NCBI RefSeq assembly: GCF_009720525.1
Contig: NZ_CP043930.1
Coordinates: forward strand, 558,001 to 622,000
DNA length: 64,000 nt
From: Gimesia benthica
GTDB lineage: Bacteria > Planctomycetota > Planctomycetia > Planctomycetales > Planctomycetaceae
Direction: 5' to 3'
Shown piece by piece: positions 32,590 through 43,017 of the stretch. How positions within the stretch are numbered: position 1 is the first letter of the stretch; every line of letters starts with the position of its first letter. The notes beneath the pieces are model-generated. The model did no database searches. It was not told the DNA's origin and saw nothing but the letters and a program-made list of their open reading frames with translations. Position numbers and translations under genes: made by a program.

Positions 32590-33483
32590 TTACTCGCCAC
32601 TGATTTCCTTGGCCAGTTTTTTGAGAGCTTCACTCTCAATCTGACGAACTCGCTCTCGCGTCAGTCCCAGTGCCTGACCAATCTCTTTGAGGGTCTTCGG
32701 TTCCTCACCATCGAGCCCAAACCGCATCCGCAGGATGTTGGCTTCTCTATCTGGAATTTCCTTCAACAGCCTGAAAACATGTTTGAGGTTGTCATTTTCA
32801 ACCAGTTCATCATCGGGCCCTTTGAGACGGTCATCGGGAATCATTTCTCCCAGCGACCAGCCGGCGTCCTGTTGTTCTGACTGCGGCGAGGAATTGTAAA
32901 GCTGAATTGCTTTCTTGACGATTTTCAGTTTCTTGGGAGGAAGATCCAGTTCACGTGCAACTTCCTCAGTCGTCGGAGTTCGGTCCAGCGTATCCTGAAG
33001 CTGGGCAGTTGCCCGCCGCCACTTGGTCAACAGTTCAACCATGTAAGCAGGAATACGGATCGTTTTCGCAGAATTGACCAGAGCCCGTTTGATAGACTGC
33101 TTGATCCAATAACTGGCATAGGTACTGAAACGGGTCCCCATATCCGGGTCGAAGCCTTCGACTGCCCGCAGGAGCCCCAGGTTGCCCTCTTCGATCAGGT
33201 CCTGGAGTGGCAGGCCTTTGCCGGAATAAGCACGAGCAATATTCACCACCAGTCGCAGATTCGCACGAACCATCCGGTCGCGTGCCTCTTTATCACCATG
33301 TTCAATGCGATTCGACAGCTCTCGCTCTTCTTCGGCAGAGAGCAGGGCGGTTTCATTGATCTCTTTAAGATATGTTTCTAATGGATTCTGTACGGCTGAA
33401 GAGGAACGCCGTCGAGCAGTTTTCTGCATGGAAAACCTGTTATCTGTTTCTGGTGACAAATGGAAAGGCCGTTCGTTATCCAT
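32590..33483 (-). CDS. RNA polymerase sigma factor, sigma-70 family, RpoD/RpoS-like
   Basis: Directs RNA polymerase to promoters. Region 1.2 (NPLETYLKEINETALLSAEEE), region 2 (RANLRLVVNIARAYSGKGLPLQDLIEEGN, YASYWIKQSIKRAL), region 3 (PAYMVELLTKWRR) and region 4 (LKEIGQALGLTRERVRQIESEALKKL) are all present. The long region 1.1 of principal sigma is missing, so it may be a group 1 short form or a group 2 factor. Start is uncertain: ATG 33483 (MDNERPFHLS) follows GGAAAG, ATG 33429 (MQKTARRR) is possible, and a non-ATG start at 33549 seems unlikely. It converges on the caspase-like gene, with stops only 45 bases apart. Confidence 0.93.
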   Translation of the reverse strand: MDNERPFHLSPETDNRFSMQKTARRRSSSAVQNPLETYLKEINETALLSAEEERELSNRIEHGDKEARDRMVRANLRLVVNIARAYSGKGLPLQDLIEEGNLGLLRAVEGFDPDMGTRFSTYASYWIKQSIKRALVNSAKTIRIPAYMVELLTKWRRATAQLQDTLDRTPTTEEVARELDLPPKKLKIVKKAIQLYNSSPQSEQQDAGWSLGEMIPDDRLKGPDDELVENDNLKHVFRLLKEIPDREANILRMRFGLDGEEPKTLKEIGQALGLTRERVRQIESEALKKLAKEISGE

Positions 33484-33912
33484 GGCTTTCCATTCGATTT
33501 GCAACCGTTCGCGGGAACTCGTTTCCTCTCGACACGATAATTCAATCACAGTCAGTCGGTTAGATATACCAACACCCTGTAGAGTTTTTATCGGCAGGCA
33601 ACATCGCTTTTCTGAAACAGGAGTCGAAAAGCGGCCCGGGAAAACACGGTTCTACGGAAGCTGTAACGGTTATATCAACTGGGGTAGATTAGCGAGCTAA
33701 AACACAGCTATTACAGTACTTTTTCACAAACAGCCCACACTGACATTGCATCCAGCAACTTTGATCCATGTGCGTCAACAGTCGAGAAACAGACACGACT
33801 TAAGTATCTGGTAGAACATCGAATTCGCTCTAGACGTAAAAAAAGCGGCGATCGTTTCTGATCGCCGCTCTATATGCAACTGACAGTCAGTGACTGAAAG
33901 TTTTATGCAAGT
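33484..33912. other. Intergenic region between sigma-factor and rpsA genes
   Basis: Holds the promoter region of the sigma gene (minus strand) and the rpsA terminator at 33838-33869. No gene is supported in the remaining roughly 340 bases. Confidence 0.55.
33838..33869 (-). terminator. Rho-independent terminator of rpsA
   Basis: Perfect 10-bp stem AGCGGCGATC / GATCGCCGCT (33844-33853 with 33860-33869), 6-base loop, followed on the minus strand by a run of seven T. It sits 44 bases after the rpsA stop codon. Confidence 0.92.
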
Positions 33913-35733
33913 TTACTCTTCGCTGGAATCTTCTTCTTTGGAAGCTTCCGCACTCTCTGAAGGCATAGTGAACAGTGGAGCATCTCCACCAGTTCCACCC
34001 ATGAGTTCCTTACGAGGAGAGGAAGTAACTTCGCTGCTTTCACCAGCAGCAGCTTCTTCTTCAATCGGTTCTTCGAGTTTACGACTCAGGCCGATTTTAC
34101 GATCGTCTGTGTCGACACGCAGGATTTTTACATCCAGGGTTTCGCCGACTTTGACGATGTCTTCCGGATTTTCAACCTTGTGGTCTGCCAGCTCAGAGAT
34201 ATGGAGCAGGCCTTCCAGTTCGTCTTCCAGCTCAACAAAGACACCGAAATTGGTGATCTTGGTAACCACACCCTGCACGATTGCACCTGGCTGGTATTTC
34301 TGAGGAATGTCGGTTTCCCAGGGATCCGAAGAAAGCTGCTTCAGGCCCAGGGCAATCCGCTTGCGTTCTTCGTCAACAGAAATTACCAGACACTCGATTT
34401 CATCGCCTTTCTTCATTACTTCACTGGCGTGTGAAATCTTACGGGTCCAGGACATGTCGCTCACGTGCAACAGCCCGTCGACACCTTCTTCCAGCTCGAT
34501 GAATGCACCGTAGTTGGTAAGGTTGCGAACAGTCCCTTTGACCTTGGCACCTTCGGGGTACTTCTTGGTGACTTCGTCCCAGGGATTGGACTGAGTCTGC
34601 TTCATACCCAGAGAGATTTCCTGCTTGTCTTTGTTGACGCCCAGAACCACAACTTCGACTTCGTCACCGATATTGACCAGTTCACTGGGGTGGTTGATGC
34701 GTTTGGTCCAGGACATTTCACTGATGTGAACCAGACCTTCAATCCCGTCTTCCAGTTTCACAAAGGCACCGTAAGACATGACATTGACAACCGTGCCAGT
34801 AACCTTGGTTCCCACGGGGTATTTGGATTCGACCAGTTCCCAGGGGCTTGGTGATTTCTGCTTGAGGCCCAGAGCGATCTTTTCTTTGTCGCGATCGACG
34901 CTCAGGATCATGACTTCGATTTCGTCATCAATCTTAACGATCTCAGTCGGATGATTGATACGGCCCCAGCTCATGTCAGTGATGTGCAGCAGACCATCGA
35001 TACCACCCAGGTCGACGAAGGCACCAAAGTCGGCGATGTTCTTGACAACCCCTTTGACGATCTGACCTTCTTCGATTTTGCTGAGCAGGTCCTGTTTGAG
35101 CTTTTCGCGTTTTTCTTCGATGAGCTTACGACGTGAAACCACAATATTACGACGGGCTTCGTCGATTTTGAGGATAACACACTCAATTGTGCGACCAATG
35201 TAGTTGGCGATATCAGAGGGACGACGAATATCGACCTGGCTGGCTGGCAAGAAGACGTTCACGCCGATATTGATCAGCAAACCACCTTTGATTTTGCGAA
35301 CCACGGTACCAGAAACCACATCGCCTTCGGCGTGGGTTGCGATGACCTTTTCCCATTCGCGAATCCGGTCTGCTTTGCGTTTGGAGAGCATGGTCAGGCC
35401 GAACTCATCTTCGACCTCTTCGAGCAGGACCTGTACTTTATCACCGGCCTTAGGAGGTTCTTCCTCTTCGGACCATTCGTCGATATGTACGACACCTTCA
35501 CTCTTGAATCCGATGTCAACGAGAACCTCTTCACCGTCGACACTCAAGACCACCCCGTCGATGATCTGATTCACATCATAGGCAATGGACACGGATGCGT
35601 AGACATCATCCAGCACCCAGTCATTCTCCTCACCTTCTTCACCCGCTTCAACTTCGGGCATGACCTCGGCGAATGCAGCATCAAGGTCTTCGTCAGAAAT
35701 ACCAAACTCTCGAATTAAGTTACGATCAACCAT
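33913..35733 (-). CDS. rpsA: 30S ribosomal protein S1
   Basis: mRNA-binding ribosomal protein needed for translation initiation. Six S1 (OB-fold) domains lie at about 55-118, 136-202, 223-291, 308-378, 396-466 and 482-552. Domains 3-6 have the classic GxVxNxxxFGAFV-type pattern (NIADFGAFVDL, NVMSYGAFVKL, NLTNYGAFIEL, KITNFGVFVEL). A leading acidic segment of 50 residues and an acidic Ser/Glu tail of about 50 residues complete 606 residues, close to the family's usual 550-600. No Shine-Dalgarno sequence precedes the ATG, as is common for rpsA. It ends in its own terminator. Many long antisense frames here are shadows. Confidence 0.96.
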   Translation of the reverse strand: MVDRNLIREFGISDEDLDAAFAEVMPEVEAGEEGEENDWVLDDVYASVSIAYDVNQIIDGVVLSVDGEEVLVDIGFKSEGVVHIDEWSEEEEPPKAGDKVQVLLEEVEDEFGLTMLSKRKADRIREWEKVIATHAEGDVVSGTVVRKIKGGLLINIGVNVFLPASQVDIRRPSDIANYIGRTIECVILKIDEARRNIVVSRRKLIEEKREKLKQDLLSKIEEGQIVKGVVKNIADFGAFVDLGGIDGLLHITDMSWGRINHPTEIVKIDDEIEVMILSVDRDKEKIALGLKQKSPSPWELVESKYPVGTKVTGTVVNVMSYGAFVKLEDGIEGLVHISEMSWTKRINHPSELVNIGDEVEVVVLGVNKDKQEISLGMKQTQSNPWDEVTKKYPEGAKVKGTVRNLTNYGAFIELEEGVDGLLHVSDMSWTRKISHASEVMKKGDEIECLVISVDEERKRIALGLKQLSSDPWETDIPQKYQPGAIVQGVVTKITNFGVFVELEDELEGLLHISELADHKVENPEDIVKVGETLDVKILRVDTDDRKIGLSRKLEEPIEEEAAAGESSEVTSSPRKELMGGTGGDAPLFTMPSESAEASKEEDSSEE

Positions 35734-36189
35734 ACTAAAAAAAATCCAACTACACTTTTGATTTCGAAATTCGTATCACGACTGGAAGTCATGGTTTTCT
35801 GATGTCAGCGGAAACAGAGCAAGGTTCTATTTCACAAGCTTAAAAGCGTCTCTTTATTGACATCATCGCATCATATTTGACAGATGCGGGCCTCTACAGG
35901 GCTGTCAACTTGCCTTCAAACCGGAACCGACAATCTAAAAAAAAAGCGAAGAGATCAGAGAATCTCCCGCAACGTTCCAGTGAATACCAACTTCTCCAAA
36001 ACCATCAGTCTGACTTCATGGTCAATGCCCAACGCATTAATCAAGGCACAAAGCAGATCAGTCTGGCAAATATATCAGAAGGTTTTCATTTAATTCCAGC
36101 CATATAGGAGGCAGAAAGTGATGAAATCGCTGATTTCTTCGATTTTTCACCAAAATTGAGCCGGAATTCAATTTCACCCTGATTTAATG
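35734..36189. other. Intergenic region upstream of rpsA
   Basis: The rpsA promoter should lie here on the minus strand, and the 3' end of the DUF4432 gene enters from the right. A weak 7-bp hairpin AAATTGA/TCAATTT (36153-36174) follows that gene. Open frames of about 70 codons near 35880-36100 have no ribosome site or coding character and are not called. Confidence 0.45.
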
Positions 36190-37368
36190 TCAGGAAAACC
36201 GGGGATGTGGCGACTCGTGTACCACAGACGGACTCTGTTGACTTAGTTTCGTGATTTTCTGGCGGATGGCATCAACCGAATCTGAATTATTCAAAATAGA
36301 GATTTTGAATACTGTCTCATAACTTTCACCGGGCTGTAATGCCTTGAGCCGCCCCTGTTCCCGTTCGGTTGCACGGAAATTAGGGTAATTGATGCCAGGT
36401 TCCAGGCCAGTCACGTAGCCAGCGGCTTCGGGTTGAGTATTTTTCCAGAGTGTAAAACAGGGTAGCTTCGACTGCACAAATTCCACCAGAAACCCTATTT
36501 CGCCCTCCCTTCCAGAAAGTAGGGCAGGGGTAAGCCCCTGTTCGTCGGCGACGGGTTGAAAATAGTAGGCTTGCTCGGCATAACCAAGAGTCGGCCCCAG
36601 ATAGGTTTGATATTCCGTAACACCTTCTGCAGCCCGAGGATCGCGTGGAGCCATTTCTTCAAAGGGAATCGCGAACTGAGCTCCCGCTTCCAGAAAGGGT
36701 GCCCCCACATTGATGTGATAAAGCAGTTCGGATTCTGCTTCACTGGCACCGACATTGATAACCCGGTCTCTTATTGTAAATGATTCAGAGCCCAATTGAG
36801 TTTCCAGGGTCGATTCCAGCTGTAACTGGCTGCCAAACAGCATGCCTTCTGTCATGCGCCCTGTGATTCGTATCCAACCCCTGTCTGTGGGATCCAGTTC
36901 GACTGAAACATAATGAGCAGGAGTATTCGCGATGCGACCATGCAGAGTCAGTTCCGACTCAAGCGGGTTGCCGCCAGCATCTGTTCCAGGAGGCCCCATG
37001 GAAATCAGGCCACATCGACAGATCAATTCATTGAATCCACTCAGCCAGCCCAGGCCTCCTCGTTCAGAGAGGTTAACCAATGCAGGATTAACGGGAGCTT
37101 TGACAGGGGAATTCCACCCGAGAGGTAGCTCATCGAACATCCCGTTCCAGACTCCCATTCCCCTGGTAGGGATGATATTGAGCTTTAAACGCCCGTTATT
37201 GACTTCAATCAGGTCCACTCCCTCAGATGGACCTCCGTGCAATGGTCGTTTGTCGACAGACCATTCTGATTGCTTTGAAAACTCAGGGTGACTCTCTGAA
37301 TTCAGAAGAACCTTCTCGATCCAGGTTTGAGAACTCACGTCAGTGAACAAAATCTGAGTTGGTTTCAT
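36190..37368 (-). CDS. DUF4432 / aldose 1-epimerase-like protein
   Basis: 392-residue cytoplasmic protein of the galactose-mutarotase-like superfamily, DUF4432 branch. Visible features are VNNGRLKLNIIPTRGMGVWNG near the start, LSGFNELICRCGL, LTLHGRIANTPA with the conserved LHGR motif, LLYHINVGAPFL and the late ENT-type segment CFTLWKNTQPEAAGYVTGLEPG. These place it among enzymes that bind a hexose in a beta-sandwich, but its reaction is not settled. ATG 37368 is followed directly by the conserved start. It stands alone between rpsA and the divergent glycosyltransferase gene. Sugar epimerase is the best guess, not proven. Confidence 0.85.
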   Translation of the reverse strand: MKPTQILFTDVSSQTWIEKVLLNSESHPEFSKQSEWSVDKRPLHGGPSEGVDLIEVNNGRLKLNIIPTRGMGVWNGMFDELPLGWNSPVKAPVNPALVNLSERGGLGWLSGFNELICRCGLISMGPPGTDAGGNPLESELTLHGRIANTPAHYVSVELDPTDRGWIRITGRMTEGMLFGSQLQLESTLETQLGSESFTIRDRVINVGASEAESELLYHINVGAPFLEAGAQFAIPFEEMAPRDPRAAEGVTEYQTYLGPTLGYAEQAYYFQPVADEQGLTPALLSGREGEIGFLVEFVQSKLPCFTLWKNTQPEAAGYVTGLEPGINYPNFRATEREQGRLKALQPGESYETVFKISILNNSDSVDAIRQKITKLSQQSPSVVHESPHPRFS

Positions 37369-37600
37369 CGGGGCGCCTCAATGCTTTGGGATCAGAAAAT
37401 CGATATTTTCGTCATTACCATCGAAATAATGAATATCAGCCTGACGGTATGGATAATGTAAACCGCTCCATTTCACATATCCACCAGTGAATGCGAAAAC
37501 GAAACAGAAACTACTCTTGCAGATGCTATTTACGACTTATAATACAGAATAGAACCGATTAATCTCAAACCGACAACCCTTTTACGACTAAAAGTTGATC

Positions 37601-38458
37601 ATGGAACCATCGTCTATCGCACGTTTTCCACAGTCTGATGAGCACGGCTATCCTTACACGACCGAATGGTACGACTCACTGAAATCGTCCCTGGGTGAGG
37701 CGGGCTGCCGTCAGCTAGGCTTCTATCCGATCCCACAAGATTTTCTACTGTCGGTCGTGATCCCGATTTTCAATGAACAAAAGACGGTAGAGAACCTGAT
37801 CAGCCAGGTTAAAGCAGTACCCATTCGCAAGGAACTGGTACTCGTCGATGATGGCAGTACGGATGGTACTCGAGATATTCTCAAACGTCTCGAAGAGCAA
37901 TCGCAGTCGGAGCAGGATGCGTATAACGAAATCCGCGTCATTTTCCACGAGGTCAATCAGGGGAAAGGGGCAGCCGTCCGCACTGGTTTCCTGGAAGCGC
38001 AGGGAGATGTAATGCTGATCCAGGATGCTGACCTGGAATACGATCCCTCTGAGTACCCCCGTTTGCTACAGCCTATCATCGAAGGTCGTGCCGATGTCGT
38101 GTATGGCAGCCGGTTTCTGGGAGATCAGCCGCATCGCGTTCTCTACTATTGGCACTACCTGGGAAACAGGTTTTTGACAACCCTCTCAAACTGTTTCACC
38201 AACCTCAACCTGACCGATATGGAGACCTGCTATAAGCTGTTCAAAAAGGATGTGATCAAGGAAATCGCTCCTGGACTCTGTCAGAACCGATTTGGTATCG
38301 AGCCGGAACTGACAGCCAAAGTGGCCCGACGTCGCTGTCGTATTTTCGAGATGTCGATCAGCTATGATGGACGCACTTATGATCAGGGGAAAAAAATCGG
38401 CTGGAAAGACGGCGTCAAAGCACTCTGGTGTATCGTCCGCTACGGTCTGAAGGATTAG
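37601..38458 (+). CDS. Family 2 glycosyltransferase, DPM/undecaprenyl-phosphate type
   Basis: GT-A fold transferase using a nucleotide sugar and probably a polyprenyl phosphate. [16 protein letters not shown] begins the domain, [14 protein letters not shown] holds the first Asp pair, [17 protein letters not shown] holds the DxD-like motif, and GSRFLGDQP with the late [13 protein letters not shown] fits the dolichyl-phosphate mannose synthase group. No transmembrane helices are seen, so it is likely peripheral. About 45 residues precede the domain, a modest extension. I chose ATG 37601, since the upstream codon is TTG; no clear ribosome site exists. The acceptor cannot be read from the sequence. 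Confidence 0.9.
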   Translation: MEPSSIARFPQSDEHGYPYTTEWYDSLKSSLGEAGCRQLGFYPIPQDFLLSVVIPIFNEQKTVENLISQVKAVPIRKELVLVDDGSTDGTRDILKRLEEQSQSEQDAYNEIRVIFHEVNQGKGAAVRTGFLEAQGDVMLIQDADLEYDPSEYPRLLQPIIEGRADVVYGSRFLGDQPHRVLYYWHYLGNRFLTTLSNCFTNLNLTDMETCYKLFKKDVIKEIAPGLCQNRFGIEPELTAKVARRRCRIFEMSISYDGRTYDQGKKIGWKDGVKALWCIVRYGLKD

Positions 38459-38747
38459 TGACCAGCCCCAATCTGCAATAAGCTGGCTCAGCGGCTGCAC
38501 TTATTTTCACAACGGCTTGCCCGTTCCTTTCTAAAATCAGGTCTGCCACCATTGCCTGCGGGGCGGATTTTCCCATAGAATCAGCAAATAATATTTAATC
38601 TGGCAATGATACACATGTCTCCCCGCTCTTCGCAGGAAGAATTACCTGGTCGAACACGGATGTCTAACCAGAAGACAATGACACACCAGGATGATCCCAG
38701 CCATCAGCAACCAGTAAGAAGATCTTAAGCAACGAACGGAACAGCAT

Positions 38748-40742
38748 ATGGCCTCTCCGCAGGAGAATCCCCAACGAACTCCTCCTCCCGGCAAAGATCC
38801 CCAAAAGCCATCCAGCAAAGAAACTCAAGGTGCCCCATCAACCGGCCCCTGGCTGATTATCCTGCTGATTCTGGTCATTGGCAGTCTGATGATGATGAAA
38901 TCTTCTCCGGAGAATACCGGTTCGAAGGTCGATTACAGCTTTTTCATCGATGAACTCAAAAGAGGCAACGTGGATTCCGTCGAGTTCCACGGAGATATAC
39001 TGACCGGTAAATGGAAAGTCCGTCCGAAAAATCCGGGTGATAAAGAAAAGAAGGGAGAAAAGCTTGCGGAAGAGTTTAATACCGTGCTCCCCTCTCACCC
39101 GGTTGAAGATCGTGACCTGGTTCCCGAGCTGATCAAACAGAATGTAACCTTCAAAGCCGAGAGCACCAGTGTCGGCATCGGTACGTATATTTTACCCTGG
39201 CTGATTGGTCCCTTGCTGATCATCGGCTTCTTCTGGTTTATGCTCCGACGGTCGGCCGATCCCATGGGATCGGGAATGCTTGGTAATTTCACCAAGAGCC
39301 CGGCCAAACGATTCCGACCTTCCGAAGAACAGACCACCTTCGACGACGTCGCAGCGATGGAACAGGCGAAGGCGGAACTGCAGGAAGTGGTTGAATTCCT
39401 GAAAACTCCGGCCAAATTTCAGCGTCTCGGTGCTCAGATCCCCAAAGGGGTGCTTTTGATGGGCTCGCCAGGGACCGGAAAAACTCTGCTGGCTCGCGCC
39501 ACCGCAGGGGAAGCCGGTGTTCCCTTTTATTCGATTAACGGTTCGGAATTTATCCAGATGTTTGTTGGCGTCGGTGCCAGCCGGGTGCGTGACCTGTTCC
39601 GCAACGCCAAGGAAAATGCCCCCTGTATCATCTTCGTCGATGAAATCGATGCCGTTGGTCGAATTCGTGGTGCCGGACTGGGCGGGGGACATGATGAACG
39701 CGAACAGACCCTCAACCAGATGCTCAGTGAAATGGATGGTTTTCAACAGAATGAAGCCGTCATTGTAATCGCGGCAACCAACCGTCCCGATGTTCTGGAC
39801 CCGGCATTGCTGCGTCCCGGGCGATTCGACCGGCATATCACAGTTGACCGTCCTACGAAAGAGGGCCGGGCCGCGATTCTGAAAGTACATTCGCGGAAAA
39901 TCCCCCTCTCGGATGATGTCGATCTGGAAAAGATCGCTGCAGGAACAATTGGCTTTTCGGGAGCTGATTTGAAGAACCTGGTAAATGAAGCTGCCCTGTC
40001 CGCGACACGGCTCAATAAAGATCAGGTTGACAAAGAAGATTTTGACAATGCACGGGATCGTGTTTTAATGGGACCACCTCGCGAAGAGATTCTCAGTGAA
40101 AAAGAGCGGGAAATGACCGCTTACCACGAAGCAGGCCACGCGTTATTAGCCTGGTTGCTTCCGGAGATCGATCCAGTGCATAAAGTGACCGTCATTCCTC
40201 GCGGCAGAGCGTTGGGCGTGACACAACTGCTGCCTGATGAAGAGCGTTATAACATGGGTGAGAAACAACTCCACTCGCAGTTAGCCTTCATGTTGGGTGG
40301 TCGTGCTGCAGAAGGGCTGGTGTTTGGTGAGCATACAGCCGGAGCAGCTGACGACATCAAGCGTGCCACACAGATCACACGTAAAATGGTCGGACAGTGG
40401 GGCATGAGTGGTGTAATTGGACCTGTGGCGTTTCGCCACTCAGACGAAAACCCGTTCCTGGGTAAAGAGATGAAATCTCAAGGCGAGTGCAGTGAAGAAA
40501 CCGCACACGTCATTGACCAGGAAATGCAGCGGTTCTTAAACGCTGCTGAAGAACGGGCAGTGAAAATTTTAACAGAAAACAGGGAGAAACTTGACCTGCT
40601 GGCAAAAGCACTCGTAGAACAAGAGGCCATTGACAGTAATGACATCAAGCGTCTGATCGGAGTTTCGGTTCGGGAACAAGCGAACCTGGATAACGCGAAG
40701 CAGGCTGGTACTGATACAGAAAATGAACAGCCACCAGAATAA
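38748..40742 (+). CDS. ftsH: ATP-dependent zinc metalloprotease FtsH
   Basis: Membrane AAA+ protease that degrades damaged or short-lived membrane and cytoplasmic proteins. Two membrane helices (about residues 30-48 and 147-165) flank a periplasmic domain. AAA motifs are GSPGTGKT at 239-246, [12 protein letters not shown] and the second region of homology RPGRFDRHI. The M41 zinc site is HEAGH at 460-464, with the third ligand Asp in [13 protein letters not shown]. 664 residues, normal. The N-terminus is Pro/Lys-rich ([19 protein letters not shown]). It probably shares a transcript with the DEAD-box gene 66 bases later. Identity very secure. Confidence 0.96.
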   Translation: MASPQENPQRTPPPGKDPQKPSSKETQGAPSTGPWLIILLILVIGSLMMMKSSPENTGSKVDYSFFIDELKRGNVDSVEFHGDILTGKWKVRPKNPGDKEKKGEKLAEEFNTVLPSHPVEDRDLVPELIKQNVTFKAESTSVGIGTYILPWLIGPLLIIGFFWFMLRRSADPMGSGMLGNFTKSPAKRFRPSEEQTTFDDVAAMEQAKAELQEVVEFLKTPAKFQRLGAQIPKGVLLMGSPGTGKTLLARATAGEAGVPFYSINGSEFIQMFVGVGASRVRDLFRNAKENAPCIIFVDEIDAVGRIRGAGLGGGHDEREQTLNQMLSEMDGFQQNEAVIVIAATNRPDVLDPALLRPGRFDRHITVDRPTKEGRAAILKVHSRKIPLSDDVDLEKIAAGTIGFSGADLKNLVNEAALSATRLNKDQVDKEDFDNARDRVLMGPPREEILSEKEREMTAYHEAGHALLAWLLPEIDPVHKVTVIPRGRALGVTQLLPDEERYNMGEKQLHSQLAFMLGGRAAEGLVFGEHTAGAADDIKRATQITRKMVGQWGMSGVIGPVAFRHSDENPFLGKEMKSQGECSEETAHVIDQEMQRFLNAAEERAVKILTENREKLDLLAKALVEQEAIDSNDIKRLIGVSVREQANLDNAKQAGTDTENEQPPE

Positions 40743-40808
40743 TGCTCCGGCACAGGATGCCTCAGCGCAGAGCGAGATTTCTCCTGCCTCAGCAGGAATT
40801 TACAGGAA

Positions 40809-42062
40809 ATGAATCAGAAGAAGAAAAAGAAAAAAAAGACCACAACCGCCAGTTTTGATCAGTTAGGACTCAATGACAAAATATTAAAAAACCTGAGCAA
40901 AGCAGGTTATGAAAAACCAAGCCCCATTCAGGCTGAGTTGATTCCGATCGCTGTCACCGGCAAAGACTGTATCGGCCAGGCACGTACGGGAACCGGTAAA
41001 ACTGCGGCGTTCTCGTTGCCTGTTCTGCAGCAGATTGACCTCAGACGCCCAGGAATCCAAGCCCTGATCCTTGCTCCGACCCGCGAGTTGAGCGAACAGG
41101 TCGCTGTGGAAATCCGTAAACTCTGTCCTTCGAAGTCACTCAGTCTGGCCGTCCTTGTGGGAGGCAAGCCTGTTCGCCCCCAGGAAAACCAGTTAAAGAA
41201 AGGTGCCCAGATCGCCGTTGGTACCCCTGGACGAGTCATCGACCATATCAACCGTGGTAATCTGAAGCTAAACACCCTTCGCTTTGCAGTTCTGGATGAA
41301 GCAGACCGGATGCTGGACATCGGCTTCCGACCAGACATTGAGAAGATTCTCCGCAAGTGTCCCAAAGAACGTCAGACTTTGTTGCTCTCAGCAACACTGC
41401 CACCGCCTGTCGAGCGGTTGGCACAACGCTATATGAATGAGCCCGTGATGATCGATCTGTCCGAAAACAAAGTCAGCGTCGATGCCATCGATCAGTATTA
41501 CATCACTGTCGATCCAGATCGAAAAATCAAACTACTCTCACGACTCTTGTTCCAGGAACGCCCGAAACAGACCATCGTCTTCACCAGAACAAAACGGGGA
41601 GCCGACAAGCTGGATCGGATCTTCTCGAAAAAACTGAAGGACGTTGCCGCCATTCACGGGGACCTGCCTCAACCCAAACGGGACCGGGTACTGAAAAAAT
41701 TCCGTGAAGGAAAAATCCGTCTGCTGATCGCCACTGATGTGATGGGACGAGGGATTGATGTCAGTGGGATTTCACACATCATCAATTTTGATATTCCTGA
41801 ATTCAGTGATGACTATGTGCACCGTATTGGACGAGTTGGAAGACTCTCATCAGATCTGAAGGGGGCCGCATTCACCTTCGTCGCCCCCGATGAAGGTGAT
41901 CAGTTAACCAATATTGAGAACCGGATTAACCACATGATTCAGGAATTCCGGGTGGATAAATTTGAAGCCTACCGCCCCAAAAAACCACGCAAGGAACTGG
42001 AACAGATTTCTCACCTGGGGAACACAGAGCACCTGATCAATCCTGAGTTCGGTGATTTTTAA
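40809..42062 (+). CDS. DEAD-box ATP-dependent RNA helicase
   Basis: RNA-remodelling helicase. The Q motif is at about residues 18-45 (FDQLGLNDKILKNLSKAGYEKPSPIQ), motif I is ARTGTGKT, Ia is PTRELSEQ, II is DEAD in LDEADRMLD, III is SAT and VI is HRIGRVGR (usually HRIGRTGR). The N-terminal dozen residues are almost all Lys (NQKKKKKKK), likely an RNA-binding tail. The long Arg/Gly-rich C-terminus of RhlE-type helicases is short here. Start ATG follows ACAGGAA. It converges with the alpha/beta hydrolase gene (7 bases between stops). RhlE-like is the best family guess. Confidence 0.94.
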   Translation: MNQKKKKKKKTTTASFDQLGLNDKILKNLSKAGYEKPSPIQAELIPIAVTGKDCIGQARTGTGKTAAFSLPVLQQIDLRRPGIQALILAPTRELSEQVAVEIRKLCPSKSLSLAVLVGGKPVRPQENQLKKGAQIAVGTPGRVIDHINRGNLKLNTLRFAVLDEADRMLDIGFRPDIEKILRKCPKERQTLLLSATLPPPVERLAQRYMNEPVMIDLSENKVSVDAIDQYYITVDPDRKIKLLSRLLFQERPKQTIVFTRTKRGADKLDRIFSKKLKDVAAIHGDLPQPKRDRVLKKFREGKIRLLIATDVMGRGIDVSGISHIINFDIPEFSDDYVHRIGRVGRLSSDLKGAAFTFVAPDEGDQLTNIENRINHMIQEFRVDKFEAYRPKKPRKELEQISHLGNTEHLINPEFGDF

Positions 42063-42068
42063 GCCGCG

Positions 42069-42947
42069 TCAAACCAGTTGCTGGAGAAACTGCTCAATGC
42101 GGGGCAGCATGATTTCATGTGCGTCTTCAAAGACGTAATGCCCCGCGTCTGGAATTCGCAGCGTCTCTGCCTGCGGGAACCGACGCTCGAATTCATCGAG
42201 AAAATTCGTGGTAAAGCACCAGTCCTTTTCTCCCCAGATCAACAGCATCGGCTTATCTTTGAACTGCGCTAGCCCATCCTCTACATGCTTCAATGTCTCA
42301 TAACTGGGGTGTGAAGGCTTCAAAGGAATATCCTGCACGAAACGGTGCACAGCAACTCGATTCTGCCAATTGTCGTACGGCCCCAAAAAACCGGCTTTGA
42401 TATTCCCGGTCAGCCGCTCATGTTTCTCCACGGCCATCCGAATCGCAGCCCCGGAAAAGAGATTGAGACCCCGGACGCACCAGGCACCCAAAACAGGGAT
42501 TCTGCAGACTGCAATTCGCAGGGGAATTTCCTGTGAGCGAAAGGCGGCTGTGTTCATCAGGACGAACTTTCCGAACCGCTCAGGAAGATCGACCGCAGCC
42601 CCCATTCCGATGGCGCCGCCCCAGTCATGGGCAAACAATGTGATGTTCTTGAGATCCAGTGCCGTGATAAGGGTTTGCAGATTCGCGATGTGAGTCGCAA
42701 GAGTATAGGAATAATCCTGGGGCTTATCTGAGAGTCCACATCCCATGTGATCGACGGCAATCACACGATAAGAGCGGGAGAGCTGCTTCACCAGCCGCCG
42801 CCAGGCGAAGCTCCAGGTAGGATTTCCGTGCACCATCAGCAGAGGCTCTCCCTGGCCTTCATCCAGATAGTGATATTGATGACCGTCAATCTTCAGCCAG
42901 TGCGAAGCAAACGGATATTCTTCTTGGATCTGTTCACGAAAATTCAT
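42069..42947 (-). CDS. Alpha/beta hydrolase with Asp nucleophile, haloalkane-dehalogenase/OleB-like
   Basis: 292 residues. HGNPTWSFAWR forms the oxyanion region, the nucleophile elbow is AHDWGG with Asp108 and its neighbouring Trp, a later IWGEKDWCF carries the acid, and DAGHYVFEDAHE carries the His. That is the haloalkane dehalogenase pattern, which is shared by OleB beta-lactone decarboxylases; substrate not determinable. It is not a Ser esterase, so calling it BioH because of its place just after bioF would be wrong without evidence. Start chosen at ATG 42947 (MNFREQIQEEYPFASHW), the conserved beginning; ATGs at 42980 and 43052 are alternatives, and the latter would overlap bioF. Confidence 0.87.
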   Translation of the reverse strand: MNFREQIQEEYPFASHWLKIDGHQYHYLDEGQGEPLLMVHGNPTWSFAWRRLVKQLSRSYRVIAVDHMGCGLSDKPQDYSYTLATHIANLQTLITALDLKNITLFAHDWGGAIGMGAAVDLPERFGKFVLMNTAAFRSQEIPLRIAVCRIPVLGAWCVRGLNLFSGAAIRMAVEKHERLTGNIKAGFLGPYDNWQNRVAVHRFVQDIPLKPSHPSYETLKHVEDGLAQFKDKPMLLIWGEKDWCFTTNFLDEFERRFPQAETLRIPDAGHYVFEDAHEIMLPRIEQFLQQLV

Positions 42948-43017
42948 GTGGGTTTCTTCAATCGTAGTCTCTGACAGCATTTCTAGCGATGGCTCTCTAT
43001 TACTGGTTTTGCATACC

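Noticed and set aside
34180..35718. Several plus-strand frames of 60-130 codons opposite rpsA
   Set aside because: Shadow frames of a GC-biased conserved gene; no ribosome sites or recognisable domains, while rpsA on the other strand is unmistakable.
42069..42947. Calling the hydrolase BioH because it follows bioF
   Set aside because: The nucleophile is Asp in AHDWGG, not Ser in GxSxG, so it does not match BioH-type esterases.
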